DNA from: UBA9676 sp963837105
GTDB lineage: Bacteria; Actinomycetota; Actinomycetes; Streptosporangiales; Streptosporangiaceae
DNA length: 64,000 bases
Assembly: GCA_963837105.1 (NCBI GenBank)
Contig: CAWIMG010000017.1
Location: 62,001 to 126,000 of the forward strand
Direction: 5' to 3'
In this document: positions 8,926 to 18,977 of the stretch, piece by piece
Numbering within the stretch: the first letter of the stretch is position 1
Layout of the letters: each line of letters opens with the position of its first letter
Position numbers and translations under genes: made by a program
The notes under the pieces: generated by a model
Told to the model about the DNA's origin: nothing
Databases searched by the model: none
Seen by the model: the letters and a program-made list of their open reading frames with translations, nothing else

Positions 8926-10329
8926 TCACGCTCCGCTGACCGCGACCACGCCATGCATGGTGCCGATCAGCACCAGCGGGCCGGACAGCGACGGCGAGGC
9001 GAAGTGGGGCAGTGGTGCGCCCAGGCTGATCTGCTGCCGGACCTGGCCACTGGCCGGACTGAGCTGATACAGGATGCCCGCGTCCAGGTCGGCCACCCAG
9101 ACCGCGCCGCCGCCGAGCACCGGTGAGCCCGCCGCCGTGGCCGGCCCACGCCAGCGGACCCGCAGCCGCTGGCCGGCCGTGTCCACCGCGGCCAGGCCGC
9201 CGTCCGCGCACGGGATGTAGGCGACCGTGCCGTGTCACGGCCGCCCCGCCGTAGGCGTGGCAGATAGCGGCCTCCGTCAGCTGGCCGCCGACCCCGCCCA
9301 GGTGAGTGCCGTCGAGCAGGTACCCGATGCCGCGCTTGCCGACCTGGAGCACCAGGCCGCTGGGCAGCAGCACCGGCGACAGCGACCCCAGGTCCACGTC
9401 GCCGGCGTTGTCCTGCGGCCAGACGTCCGGGGCGAAGATGCCGGTCTCGCGCAGGGTCAGTGACAGCGCGGTCACCGAGTCGCTGCCGTCGTAGGCGCCG
9501 CTGGTCGCCGCCCCGTTGCCGATCCCGACGTACAGCGTGCCACCGGGGCCGGTGACCCGCCCGCCCGGCGTCCAGATCCCGCCCTCCCGGGCGGTGGGCA
9601 CCACATAGGAGATCAGCGGCCCGTGGCCGGACACGGGTACACCGACCACCGAGCCGCGGTACGGCCCGCAGTCCCCGGCCAGGCCGCCAAACGGGAGGTA
9701 GACCCGGCCTCCGGCCACGGCGAGCGCACCGCGCTGCTGGTCGAACTGGGGATCGACCGTCCGGGGTGGGGATGCCGCGGCGGAATGCGACCTGTCCCGA
9801 CAGCGCGTTCACCCCGACCAGCACGTGGTGGAAGCCGGTCGTTTCGGCGACCGCGTAGACGAGTCCGGGTGGCCGGGTCGTAGACCGGGGTGCTGGTGAT
9901 GCCGAGCGGGTCGATGTCCCCGCAGGGCAGCGCCGAGAGTGGCACCGGCGTGCCGACGTGGACCCGCCAGCGGACCTGGCCAGTGGCCCGGTCCAGCCCG
10001 AACAGCGAGTCGCCTTCGGTGGCCGCGATGATCAGCCCGGCGATGGCCAGCGGCTGGCCGTAGACGGCCCCGTTGAGCCGCCGCCGCCAGGCGATGGCCA
10101 GCAGCCCGGCTGGCGGGGTGCCAGGGGCGTAGCCGGTGTGCGCCGCGTCCCGGTGATAGTTCGGCCAGTCCCAGGCGGCGGGTGCGGCGGCCGGTGCGGT
10201 GCTGGCCAGGCGGCGGGCGATCGGGTCGCGGGCGGGGCCGCCGGGCTGCGGAGCGGGCGCCACGCCACCACTGGCACAGCCGGTGACCGCCAGGGCCAGC
10301 AGTGCCATGGTGAGCCGGGAGAGGCGCAT
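8926..10329 (-). CDS. PQQ-like beta-propeller lipoprotein (frame broken three times)
   Basis: A secreted lipoprotein: residues 1-17 are a signal peptide and Cys18 sits in a lipobox (LAVTGC). The rest reads as a PQQ-type beta-propeller with repeats such as LFGLDRATGQVRW, LVGVNALSGQVAFRR and LAAVDTAGQRLRVRW, which are typical WD/PQQ blades (G-x-V-x-W). The blades fall in three frames joined at about 9867, 9763-9771 and 9230-9236; each join restores good propeller sequence. No PQQ-dehydrogenase catalytic residues were recognised, so a scaffold or sensor role is more likely than an enzyme. About 465 residues when joined. Confidence 0.72.
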
Positions 10330-10554
10330 GCGCCCAAGTCTGCCGGACTGGCCGGCCATCTGCGCCCAGGCCGGGGGTCGCCGGGGCGCCACCCGGCCGG
10401 GACGGCGGGTGCCCGGATGGCGGCGAAGCCACAGGCGGCGCATGGACGAATCGGACTTACCATCCATTGACGCAGATCATCTGCCAGCGGGCTTGGCCGG
10501 GAGCCCGGTGGGGAAAGAGGCACATCTCGAAACCACGGGGGAAATGGAGCGAAC

Positions 10555-11349
10555 ATGGCGGCAGGCGAGGTGGGTGTGGACATCGGCTCCTTTGTCGCGC
10601 TGGGGGACAGCTTCACCGAGGGGCTGGACGACCCGCGCAGCGACCAGCAGGGATACCGCGGGCTGGGCGGACCGGTTCGCCGAAATGCTGACCGAACGGC
10701 GGCCCGGGCCTGCGGTACGCCAATCTCGCGGTGCGGGGCAAGAGGCTGGCCGAGGTGGCCGACGAGCAGCTGCCGCAGGCCATCGCCATGGCGCCCGACC
10801 TGGTCAGCCTGGCTGCGGGCGGCAATGATCTGCTGCGGGCGGGAGGCGATCCGGACACGCTCGCGGACATCTACGACGAGACGATCCGCACGCTGCTGGC
10901 GGCTGGCTGCCCGGTGCTCATGTTCACCGGGTTCGACCCGCGGTTCCCGGTGCTCCGGCTGATCCGCGGCAAGGTAGCCGCGTTCAACATGCACCTGCGC
11001 GCGATCGCCGACCAGCACCAGTGCTACCTGGTCGACCTGTGGTCGATGCAGGTGCTGGCCGACCCGCGCGCCTGGAGTGCCGACCGGCTGCACCTGACCC
11101 CGGACGGGCATCGACGGGTGGCGCTGCGGGCGTGCGAGGTGCTCGGCGTACCGGTTACCGCGGACTGGCGGGAACCGTGGCTGCCGCCGAGCGGTCACGT
11201 CTCCGCAGGCCCGGGCCTGGCTGGCGGCCCGCCAGATGGACCTGCGGTGGGCGCGGGCGCACGCGGCGCCGTGGGCGGTGCGGCGGCTGCGCGGCGTCTC
11301 ATCGGGCGATGGGATTCCCCCGAAGCGCCCCGAATTGCTGCCGCTGTAG
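10555..11349 (+). CDS. SGNH/GDSL-type hydrolase (frame broken three times)
   Basis: Esterase/lipase of the SGNH fold. Block I is FVALGDSFTEG (nucleophile Ser), block II lies in YANLAVRGKRL, block III is LAAGGNDLLR (Asn), and block V is DRLHLTPDGH (Asp/His). The blocks lie in three frames, joined at extra G bases near 10660-10662, 10706-10708 and 11208; the joined protein of about 264 residues ends KRPELLPL at the TAG at 11347. The ATG at 10555 has a GGAG upstream. The absence of a signal peptide suggests a cytoplasmic enzyme. The product of the PQQ gene is divergent and need not be functionally linked. Confidence 0.8.
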
Positions 11350-11425
11350 CCGGGTGCGCCCGGTGCAGGGACCAGCTGCGAGCTATCCGTTTGGCTAGCC
11401 CGGGGGCCCGGGGGGTTCGCTGCAT

Positions 11426-11444
11426 GCCCGCCAGCCCGGCGGGC
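11426..11444. terminator. Hairpin between convergent SGNH and arcA genes
   Basis: A perfect 7-bp stem GCCCGCC/GGCGGGC with a 5-base loop lies in the 132-base gap between two converging genes, so it could end transcription from either side. There is no T tract, as is common in actinomycetes. Confidence 0.45.
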
Positions 11445-11481
11445 GGCGAACGCGTGGCGGCCGGCACCGGCCGGGGCATGC

Positions 11482-12699
11482 TCAGGCGTCGCGCTCGATC
11501 GGGCAGCTCATGCAGCGGGGGCCGCCCCGGCCCCGGCCAAGCTCGCCACCGGGGACGGTGATCACCTCGATGCCGTGGTCCCGCAGGTAACTGTTGGTGG
11601 TCACGTTCCGCTCGTAGGCGATGACCACCCCAGGCTCGACCGCGAGCACGTTGCAGCCGTCGTCCCATTGCTCCCGCTGCGCGGAATGCACGTCCTGGAC
11701 GGCGGTGAGGACGGTGATGGCGGGCACCCCGAGCGCGGCTGCCAGTGCCCGGTGCATGTCCTGCGGCGGGTGGTCGGTCACCTTCAATTCCCGTGCGCTG
11801 GCTCCCGGCTCGACCGTGTACGAGGGCAGCATCCCCATCCCCACGTACTTGGTGAACACCCCGTAGTCGGCCATCGTCAGCAGGGTGTCCAGGTGCATGA
11901 AGGCACGCGTCTTGGGCATGTCGATGGCGACCAGGCAACGGGCGGCCCCGGCGGCGAACAGCCGGTGCGCGAGCACTTCGACCGCCTGCGGGGTGGTCCG
12001 CTCGCTCATCCCGACCAGTACCGCCCCGTTGCCGAGGACCAGGATGTCACCGCCTTCGATGGTGGCCGGCGCGGCGTCCGCGCCGTGGTACCAGATCTCG
12101 AAACTGGCGCTGGCGAACATCGGGTGCCAGCGGTAGATGGCCTCGTCGGTCACCGACTCCCGGATCCGCGCCGCCCGCCGCATGGCATTGATCGTCACCC
12201 CGCCGTAGATCCAGGACGAGGTGTCGCGCTGGTACAGCAGGTTGGGCAGCGGCGTGAGCACGAAGCCGTCCGGGTCGAGCGAGTGGAAGGCGATGCTCTT
12301 CGGCTCCGGGCCCAGCTCGGCGATCTCCCGTTTGGTGATCCCGCCCGCCAGGTACATGGCCAGCTGGTCCGAGTCCAGCCCGGCCAGCGCGTCCCGCAGC
12401 ATGCCGGCCGCCAGCGGGCCATGCCAGCGCGGGTCGAAGACCCGGTCCAGGATGTACTGACGGGCCTCGTCGATGGCCAGGGTCTGCGCCAGCAGGTCAC
12501 CGTAGTAGTGGACGACCACGCCGCGGGAGCGGAGCTCGCCGGCGAACGTGTCGTGCTCGGCCTGCGCCTGGGCTACCCACAGCAGGTCGTCGAACAGCAG
12601 GTCGGCGGCATTGTCCGGGGTCAGCCGCTTGAGTTCCAGGCCGGGCCGGTGCAGGACTACCTGCCGCAGTCGGCCGACCTCTGACGCTACGCCGAACAT
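11482..12699 (-). CDS. arcA: Arginine deiminase
   Basis: Hydrolyses arginine to citrulline and ammonia. The 405 residues match the family length and show LPNLLYQRDTSSWIYGG, the EGGDILVLG block, MPKTRAFMHLDTLLTMAD, and the catalytic Cys in GGPRCMSCPIERD at the C terminus. The frame is open far upstream, but the product start is placed at the ATG at 12699 (MFGVASEVGRLRQVVLHRP), which matches the family N terminus. No arcB, arcC or arcD lies nearby, so the gene is solitary and may serve acid or nitrogen stress rather than a full fermentative pathway. Confidence 0.95.
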   Translation of the reverse strand: MFGVASEVGRLRQVVLHRPGLELKRLTPDNAADLLFDDLLWVAQAQAEHDTFAGELRSRGVVVHYYGDLLAQTLAIDEARQYILDRVFDPRWHGPLAAGMLRDALAGLDSDQLAMYLAGGITKREIAELGPEPKSIAFHSLDPDGFVLTPLPNLLYQRDTSSWIYGGVTINAMRRAARIRESVTDEAIYRWHPMFASASFEIWYHGADAAPATIEGGDILVLGNGAVLVGMSERTTPQAVEVLAHRLFAAGAARCLVAIDMPKTRAFMHLDTLLTMADYGVFTKYVGMGMLPSYTVEPGASARELKVTDHPPQDMHRALAAALGVPAITVLTAVQDVHSAQREQWDDGCNVLAVEPGVVIAYERNVTTNSYLRDHGIEVITVPGGELGRGRGGPRCMSCPIERDA

Positions 12700-12813
12700 C
12701 GGATCCCCGTTCTGTGAGGAGGCTGCCCTGTCAGTTATCTCATGACCGGCGCCACTGCGGCCGGTGCCGGGCGGGTTCCAGCACCAGGCCCGCCCCGTCG
12801 CTAGGCTGCCGGG

Positions 12814-13873
12814 GTGACCCTGGATCTCTGGTGTGACGCGGCGGCGCTGACCGCGGATCTGGTCGATATCCCGTCCGTCAGCGGGGCCGAGGCGGCGCTG
12901 GCGGACCTGATCGAGGCCGCGCTGTCCGGGCTGCCGCACCTGAGCCTGCACCGGGATGGCAACGTGATCGTGGCGCGGACCAGCCTCGGCCGGCCGCAGC
13001 GGGTAATCCTGGCTGGGCATATCGACACCGTGCCGGTGGCCGGCAACCTGCCCGCGCGGGCCGAGGGTGGCCTGCTCTACGGCTGCGGCAGCTGCGACAT
13101 GAAGTCCGGGGTCGCCGTCCAGCTCCGGCTCGCTGCCACGCTGGCCGCGCCGTCCCGCGACATCACGTACGTCTTCTACGACTGCGAGGAAGTCGAGGCC
13201 GAGCGCAACGGGTTGCTGCGGCTCAGCCGCAGCAACGCCGGAGCTGCTGACGGGCGACCTGGCCGTGCTGCTGGAGCCGACCGGCGGCCTGATCGAGGGT
13301 GGCTGCCAGGGCACGCTGCAGGCCGAGATCACCATCCACGGCACCCGCGCGCACAGCGCCCGCGCGTGGATGGGACACAACGCCATTCACGACGCTGGTC
13401 CCGTGCTCGACCGGCTGCGGTCCTATCAGCCCCGGGAGCCCGAGGTGGACGGACTGACCTACCACGAAGGGCTGAACGCGGTCGGTATCTCCGGCGGGGT
13501 GGCCGGCAACGTGATCCCGGACCGGTGCGTCGTCAAGGTCAACTTCCGGTTCGCCCCGGACCGCGACGTCCAGCAGGCGGCCAGTTACCTGCGGGAGGTG
13601 TTCGGCGGGCTCGAGGTCGCGATCACCGATGCGGCTCCCGGTGCCCGGCCGGGGCTCACCCACCCGGCCGCGGCCGCGCTGCTGGCCGCGGTGGGTGCGG
13701 CCCCGCGGGCCAAGCTCGGCTGGACCGACGTGGCCCGGTTCGCCGAACTCGGCCTGCCCGCGGTCAACTACGGCCCGGGCGACCCCAATCTGGCCCACAG
13801 CGTGGGCGAGCATGTGCCGGTGGCGCAGATCGCCGAGTGCGAGGCAAAGCTGCGGGCCTGGCTGTCCAGCTGA
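12814..13873 (+). CDS. dapE: Succinyl-diaminopimelate desuccinylase-like M20 peptidase (frame broken once)
   Basis: Zinc-dependent M20 amidohydrolase, most like actinomycete DapE of the lysine/diaminopimelate pathway. Metal-site motifs are LAGHIDTVPV, GCGSCDMKSGVAV, YDCEEVEAERNG and a C-terminal GDPNLAHSVGEHVP, with the dimerisation domain (TIHGTRAHSARAWMG) between. One extra G at 13237 breaks the frame inside SRSN/PELLTGDLAVLLEPT; removing it restores a 353-residue protein of normal length. The GTG start lies 114 bases from the divergent arcA start. The DapE assignment rests on family resemblance; a related deacylase is possible. Confidence 0.85.
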
Positions 13874-13883
13874 CCCGGCCCGC

Positions 13884-15567
13884 TCAGGCGGCAGGGCCGG
13901 CGATCAGCGTCAGCGGGGTGGTGTGCCGCTGGCCCGCGGTGTCCATCCAGGTCACCGACACCTGCTCGCCCGGGTGGAAGCGGGCCAGCACCCGGGAGAG
14001 GGAGGCAGGCGCGGTCACCGCCCGGCCATCGATCGCCTGGATGACATCGCCGCCGCCGAGCCCGGCCTGGTGAGCCGGGGCGTTGCAGAACACCCCGGCG
14101 ATCAGCGTCCCGGACGAGGCCGGGGCGATCCGCCCGGGCACCGGGTTGCCGGAGTCGCTGATCAGGCAGCTGCCGTTGCTGTTGATGCCGCCGCCAGCCT
14201 GGGTGGCCTGGGAGTTCAGCTGCTGCCACTGCTGCTGCGGGGTGCTCGCGGCACCGGCCCCGTTGCCGGTCGCGCTGGCCACCGCGACGCCCATGAACGC
14301 GGGCCAGCCGATGCGGATGGTGGCGCTGCCCTGGCCGGCCGCCATCTGGTGGGCGATGGCCAGGGCCCGGTTGATCGGGATGGCGAAGCCCTGGCTGGTT
14401 CCCGGGCCGCCGAGTGACTGAGTGTTGGCGGCCGTGTCCATGCCGATGACCTGGCCGGCCGCATTCGACAGCGGGCCGCCGGAGTCACCTTCCGCGATCG
14501 GGGCATTGGTCTGGAGCATGTTGTGCAGTGTCTCGCGGGTGCTGGCTCCGGGGTCGCTGGCCGTGATCGTGCGGCCGACGGCGGTGATCGAACCGCTGGT
14601 TACCGTGGGTGTGCCACCCGCGCCGCCGGCGTTGCCGAGCGCCACCACCTGGGTGCCGATCACGACCCGGCCCGAGTCGCCGACCTGCACGGTCCTCAGC
14701 CCGGAGGCGCCGACCAGGCGGATCAGGGCGACGTCCTGGCTGGCGTCGGTGCCGACGATCTGCGCGGCGTACTGGCGGCCAGAGCTGACCACGGTCACGG
14801 TCAGCCGGGTGGCGCCGTTCACCACGTGGTTGTTGGTCAGCACCAGGCCGCCGGGGGAGAGCACCATCCCGGTGCCCTCGAACACCTGGCCGGTGTAGCG
14901 CAGGTCGGGAGGTGATGTCCACCACCCCGGGCCCCACCTTCGCGGCCACCGACTGCGGGTTGAGGCTGGACGTGCTGGTGTTGCCACCGGTGCTGCTGTT
15001 CGGGGACGGGATGTTATCCGACTGCCCGGCCGCCGAGCGGTTCCTGGCCTGCAGGCCGAGTACCGCGCTGGCCCCCAGCGCCGCCGCCAGCAGCGCCACC
15101 AGCAGGTAGACGAGCGGGTGGGTGCGCCTGGGCGGCGGCCCGCCGGGCTGACCATAACCACTGGGCTGGCCGTAGCCGCCGGCTGGCGGGTAGCCCCCGG
15201 CAGGCGGGTAGCCGCCGGGAGGTGGCGGGCTCCACGAGCCCTGGCCGGGTGCGGGCTGACCGGGCGTGGGCTGGCTGGGTGCGGGCTGGCCATACCCGGG
15301 CTGACCGGGCGTGGGCTGGCTGGGCAGGGGCTGGGTGGAGCCGGGCTGGGCCGGGATGGCCGGACCGCCATCCGACAATCCATGGGCCGGCAGCGGCGGA
15401 ACGGCGGGTGCCACCGGCACCCAGGGGGCACCGGGCGGTGTGCCCGCATCCTGGACCGGCCCGGTCTCCGGACCGGTCCCCGGCAACGGCGCCTGGCCCT
15501 CAGCGGCCGGTGCTGACCAGCCCGGCTGATCCGGCGGCTGGCTGCCGCTGCCCTGCTCTTCCCGCAT
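13884..15567 (-). CDS. HtrA-like S1C serine protease with PDZ domain (frame broken once)
   Basis: Membrane-anchored, extracytoplasmic protease. The first 150 residues are a cytoplasmic Pro/Gly/Gln-rich tail with imperfect repeats of PSQPTPGQP and GGYPPA, followed by one membrane helix (LVYLLVALLAAALGASAVL). The trypsin-like domain has the triad His in TNNHVVNGA, Asp in SQDVALIRL and Ser in AEGDSGGPLS, and the C-terminal PDZ reads HQAGLGGGDVIQAIDGRAV. One extra base at 14907-14909 must be removed to join GPGVVDITS to DLRYTGQVFEGTG. The ATG at 15567 is preferred because GAGG stands 8 bases upstream; a GTG nine bases earlier is the alternative. Convergent with dapE, 10 bases apart. Confidence 0.88.
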
Positions 15568-15773
15568 CTGCGTCACCTCTGCGCGCGCCGCCGTCGGCTG
15601 CCTCGGTTACCCGCTGGCGGCGGCCAGCAAGCTCCGTGCCTCCCGCGAGAGCATCCCCGCGGGCTGTCCGCCGGGGTGCCTCAGCCAGGGTTTTTCCCCA
15701 GTAAGCCGTACTTTCCTGGACGGAAGCTGAGTACGCGCTGGGGATTCCGGTCAGGGCGCCCCTCGGGTCCGGT

Positions 15774-16541
15774 CTACCCCACGCGCTCCCCGCTACTCCC
15801 GGCCGCCCCCGGGCCGGGCCAATGCTCGGCGAGGGTGCCCACCCGCAGCCCCCGTACCTCGCACGCGTCCAGCACCTGGGGCAGCGCGGCCAGGGCTGCC
15901 GCCGCCGACCCGGCGGGTGAGGTGCAGTCGGAGTCGTGCAGCACGATGGTGCCGCCGCCGCCCAGGCTGGCCAGCACGGTGCCGGCCACCGTGCCCGCGC
16001 TGGCACCGGCCGTCCACTCCCGTCCCCAGCTGCTCCACAGCACCGGGGTCAGGCCCAGCCCGCGCGCGGCGTCCAGGGCACCCGCGCTGAGCACGCCGTA
16101 GGGCGGGCGGAAGTAGGCCGGCCGCTGGCCGGTGGCCGCGGCCACCACGGCGGTGGCGCGGGCCAGGTCGCTGTGCACGTCCCGGGCGGAGCGCAAGATC
16201 GTGTACCGGTGCTCCCAGCCGTGTACCGCGACCTCATGCCCGGCGCCAGCGATCTGGGCGGCCAGGCCGGGTGCCCGGTCCACCATGGACCCGAGCAGGA
16301 AGAACGTGGCATGCAGCCGCCGCGCCGCCAGCAGTTCCAGGAACGCTGGGGTGGTCGCGGGGTCAGGGCCGTCGTCGAAGGTGAGGGCCACGTGGTCTGG
16401 CCGGCCAAGCCCGGCCAGGCGGGGGAACAGCCGCCGCCGGAGCGGGCCGATCGCGGTGATCCCGGGCCCGGCGTGCGCGATCGCGAGCCCGGCCACACCC
16501 AGCCCGGCGACCGCCCCGGCCGCGATGGCTACCCGATTCAT
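15774..16541 (-). CDS. Polysaccharide deacetylase (NodB/CE4 domain)
   Basis: Secreted or membrane-anchored deacetylase of N-acetylated glycans. Residues 1-30 form a signal anchor, then the CE4 motifs follow: TFDDGPDPATTP (metal Asp), HGWEHR (HxxxH-type metal His pair), RPPYG, and HDSDCTS near the end. Length (255) fits a single NodB domain. It diverges from the aminotransferase/epimerase/glycosyltransferase operon across an AT-rich spacer, suggesting a joint role in envelope polysaccharide or glycolipid modification. Confidence 0.9.
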   Translation of the reverse strand: MNRVAIAAGAVAGLGVAGLAIAHAGPGITAIGPLRRRLFPRLAGLGRPDHVALTFDDGPDPATTPAFLELLAARRLHATFFLLGSMVDRAPGLAAQIAGAGHEVAVHGWEHRYTILRSARDVHSDLARATAVVAAATGQRPAYFRPPYGVLSAGALDAARGLGLTPVLWSSWGREWTAGASAGTVAGTVLASLGGGGTIVLHDSDCTSPAGSAAAALAALPQVLDACEVRGLRVGTLAEHWPGPGAAGSSGERVG

Positions 16542-16574
16542 AGTGATAGATCCTTTGTTAACTAATTGCCAGAA

Positions 16575-16587
16575 ATATTCTGAATAT
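16575..16587. promoter_or_regulatory. AT-rich inverted repeat in divergent spacer
   Basis: The perfect inverted repeat ATATTC-T-GAATAT lies in a strikingly A/T-rich stretch (16541-16600) inside the 205-base spacer between the deacetylase and the sugar operon. It is centred about 40 bases upstream of the deacetylase ATG. Position and symmetry suit a repressor operator; no regulator gene is adjacent. Confidence 0.45.
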
Positions 16588-16746
16588 AGAGATATGCCCG
16601 GGATGGCCGGGCATCATCTCTGTACCTGGCCCGTCACTGTCGGGGTAGCCCGGTGTCACTCGGGACTACACAATGTCACAGCGACAGGCGACACGCGCGT
16701 TACCGGGGTGCCCCGCTAGCATTCGGAGAATCATGGCAATACCTGG

Positions 16747-17979
16747 GTGCCACAAGAGCAGCCATGGTGGACGACGGTGGCGCGGCCAGGGCTAGGCGAA
16801 GGGGAACCGTTGGTAGTGCCATCAGCCCGGGTCGTGTTCCCGGCGACCGACCGGGCCGAGATCGCGGCCGCCATCAGCGAAGTGCTCGCCACCGGCGCGC
16901 TCACACTGGGGCCTCACACCCGGGATTTCGAGGCGGCGTTCGCGGCCGCCCATACCAGCGCCCCACCCGACGACACCAGCAGCGGGACTGGCCGCGGCGG
17001 CCAGCCCCATGCGGTGGCGGTGGCCAGCGGCACCGCGGCCCTGGATATCGCGCTGCGGGTGGTCGGGGTGCGGGGCCGCGACGTGGTGGTGCCGGCCAAC
17101 ACCTTCTACGCCACCGCCGCCGCCATCTTGCAGGCGGGTGGCAGGCCGGTCTTCGCGGATGTGGACCCGGCCACGTTCGCGCTCAGCCCGGCCACGCTGG
17201 CAGCCGCGCTCACCCCCGAGACCGCCGCGGTGGTGGTGGTCCACATCGGCGGGCTGATCTCGCCCGCCATGGATGAGCTGCGCGCGCTGTGCGAGCGCCG
17301 GGGGATCGCGCTGGTGGAAGATGCGGCGCACGCCCACGGCGCGACCCTCGATGGCCGGTACGCGGGTTCCTTCGGGGTGGCCGCGGCCTTCTCGTTCTAT
17401 CCCACCAAGGTCGTCACCAGCGGCGAGGGCGGCATGGTGCTCACCTCGTCGGAGGAGGTCGCGCAGGAGGCGCGGATTTACCGCGACCAGGGCAAGGGCG
17501 CCTTCACGGCGAACCACCACGTGCGGCTGGGCTCGGCCTGGCGGATGAGCGAACTGCACGCGGTGACCGGGCTGGTGCACCTGCGCCGGATGAACGAGTT
17601 CATCGACCGCCGCCGCACCGTGGCGGCCCGCTATGACAAGGCCCTGGCCGGCCTGGATGGGCTGCAGCCGCTGGCCGAGCCGCCGGGCTGCCGCAGCAAC
17701 ATCTACAAGTACATCGCCGTGCTGCCGCCGGGGACCGACCGGGCATGGTTCAAGGCCGAACTGGCCGGCCGGTTTGGCGTCCGGCTCTCCGGTGAGGTCT
17801 ACGACCTGCCGCTGCACCAGCAGCCGGTGCTGGCGGAGTACGCGGATGGGCCGCTGCCGGTAGCGGAAGACGTGGCGGCCAGGCACATCTGCCTGCCCGT
17901 GCATTCGGACATGACCGACGACGAGGTGGATCAGGTACTGGCCGCGGTAGCCGCGGTCCACGGCGAACTGGCTGGATGA
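16747..17979 (+). CDS. DegT/DnrJ/EryC1-family PLP aminotransferase
   Basis: Sugar aminotransferase of the DegT/AHBA-synthase family. Features are VASGTAALDIALR (cofactor phosphate binding), VPANTFYATAAAIL, FADVDPATFAL, VEDAAHAHGA (Asp pairing with PLP nitrogen) and FSFYPTKVVTSGEGGM with the Schiff-base Lys. It is about 410 residues, normal for the family. The start is uncertain: the GTG at 16747 has no good ribosome site, while an ATG at 16733 (GGAG 6 bases upstream) would join this frame if one G were missing from the run at 16745-16747. The gene opens a three-gene operon with an epimerase and glycosyltransferase. Confidence 0.9.
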   Translation: MPQEQPWWTTVARPGLGEGEPLVVPSARVVFPATDRAEIAAAISEVLATGALTLGPHTRDFEAAFAAAHTSAPPDDTSSGTGRGGQPHAVAVASGTAALDIALRVVGVRGRDVVVPANTFYATAAAILQAGGRPVFADVDPATFALSPATLAAALTPETAAVVVVHIGGLISPAMDELRALCERRGIALVEDAAHAHGATLDGRYAGSFGVAAAFSFYPTKVVTSGEGGMVLTSSEEVAQEARIYRDQGKGAFTANHHVRLGSAWRMSELHAVTGLVHLRRMNEFIDRRRTVAARYDKALAGLDGLQPLAEPPGCRSNIYKYIAVLPPGTDRAWFKAELAGRFGVRLSGEVYDLPLHQQPVLAEYADGPLPVAEDVAARHICLPVHSDMTDDEVDQVLAAVAAVHGELAG

Positions 17980-18053
17980 GCACGGGCGGGCAGGCAACAG
18001 CGGGCGCGGGGTTAATGGCACCCCGGCAGGCACAGCCGGAGGATGAGGAGCGC

Positions 18054-18977
18054 ATGCAGGTCGCGGTGATCGGGGGCGGTGGCTTCATCGGCTCCCACGT
18101 GGTTGACCATCTGGTGTCGGCTGGCCATCAGGTACGGGTGATCGATCCCGAGCCGCGCTGGCGCAACCCTGCCGCGCGCTACCTCGAACTGGATCTGTTC
18201 GACGAGGCTGGGCTCGGCCCCGCGCTGGCCGGCTGCCGGGCCGTCTTCCACCTGGCCGGGGCCTCCGACGTGAACCAGGTGGCCGCGGACCCGGTGGGGG
18301 CGGTCAGGCTGAACGTGGAGGGCACCGCCCGGGTGCTGGAGTGCGCCCGCCAGCAGGAGTGCGAGCGGGTGCTGCTGGCCAGCACCGTCTGGGTGTACGG
18401 GGCGACCACGGGTGACGGGGAGCGGACCGAGGACGCCACTGTGGACCTGGCCCGGGCCGGTCATGTTTACGTCTCCACCAAGCTGGCGGCGGAACTGCTG
18501 GTCCACAGCTACCGGGAGATGTACGGCCAGCACTACACGATCTTGCGGTACGGCATCCCCTACGGGCCGCGGATGCGGGACGTGCTCGTGGTCGCGCGGT
18601 TCGTCCGCGCGGCCCTGGCGGGCGAGCCGATCACCATCGCCGGCACGGGTGAGCAGCAGCGCAACTACGTCTATGTGGGCGATCTGGCAGACGCGCATGT
18701 CCGGGCCCTGTCGGCGGCCGCCGCCGACCAGGTGCTGGCCCTGGAGGGAGGTACCCCGGTGTCGGTCCGGGAGATCGCGGACACAGTACGGGAGCTGATC
18801 GGGCCGGTGCCGGTCGAGCACGTGCCCGCCCGCACCGCCGACTACCAGGGCGTGACGGTCTCGAACCGGCGGGCCAAGGAACTGCTCGGCTGGTCGCCGG
18901 AGACGTCCTTCGCGGTCGGCGTCCGCCGCTACCTCGACTGGCTCGACGCGGGCCGGGAAACGGGGGACCGGCCGTGA
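18054..18977 (+). CDS. NAD-dependent sugar epimerase/dehydratase (extended SDR)
   Basis: Nucleotide-sugar epimerase of the GalE/RmlB type. The Rossmann motif GGGGFIGSH begins at residue 6; FHLAGASDVNQV, the catalytic pattern YVSTKLAAELL (YxxxK) and RYGIPYGPRM follow. The ATG at 18054 is chosen because GAGGAG lies just upstream and the Rossmann strand begins immediately. An upstream ATG at 17976, overlapping the aminotransferase stop, would add 26 non-conserved residues. The substrate is probably a nucleotide-linked sugar that the preceding aminotransferase or following glycosyltransferase also handles. Confidence 0.92.
   Translation: MQVAVIGGGGFIGSHVVDHLVSAGHQVRVIDPEPRWRNPAARYLELDLFDEAGLGPALAGCRAVFHLAGASDVNQVAADPVGAVRLNVEGTARVLECARQQECERVLLASTVWVYGATTGDGERTEDATVDLARAGHVYVSTKLAAELLVHSYREMYGQHYTILRYGIPYGPRMRDVLVVARFVRAALAGEPITIAGTGEQQRNYVYVGDLADAHVRALSAAAADQVLALEGGTPVSVREIADTVRELIGPVPVEHVPARTADYQGVTVSNRRAKELLGWSPETSFAVGVRRYLDWLDAGRETGDRP

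Noticed and set aside
13884..15567. Calling the frame-shifted genes pseudogenes
   Set aside because: Motifs and codon use stay intact on both sides of each break and breaks lie in G/C runs, so error is likelier; only the acyl-CoA synthetase lacks its essential end.
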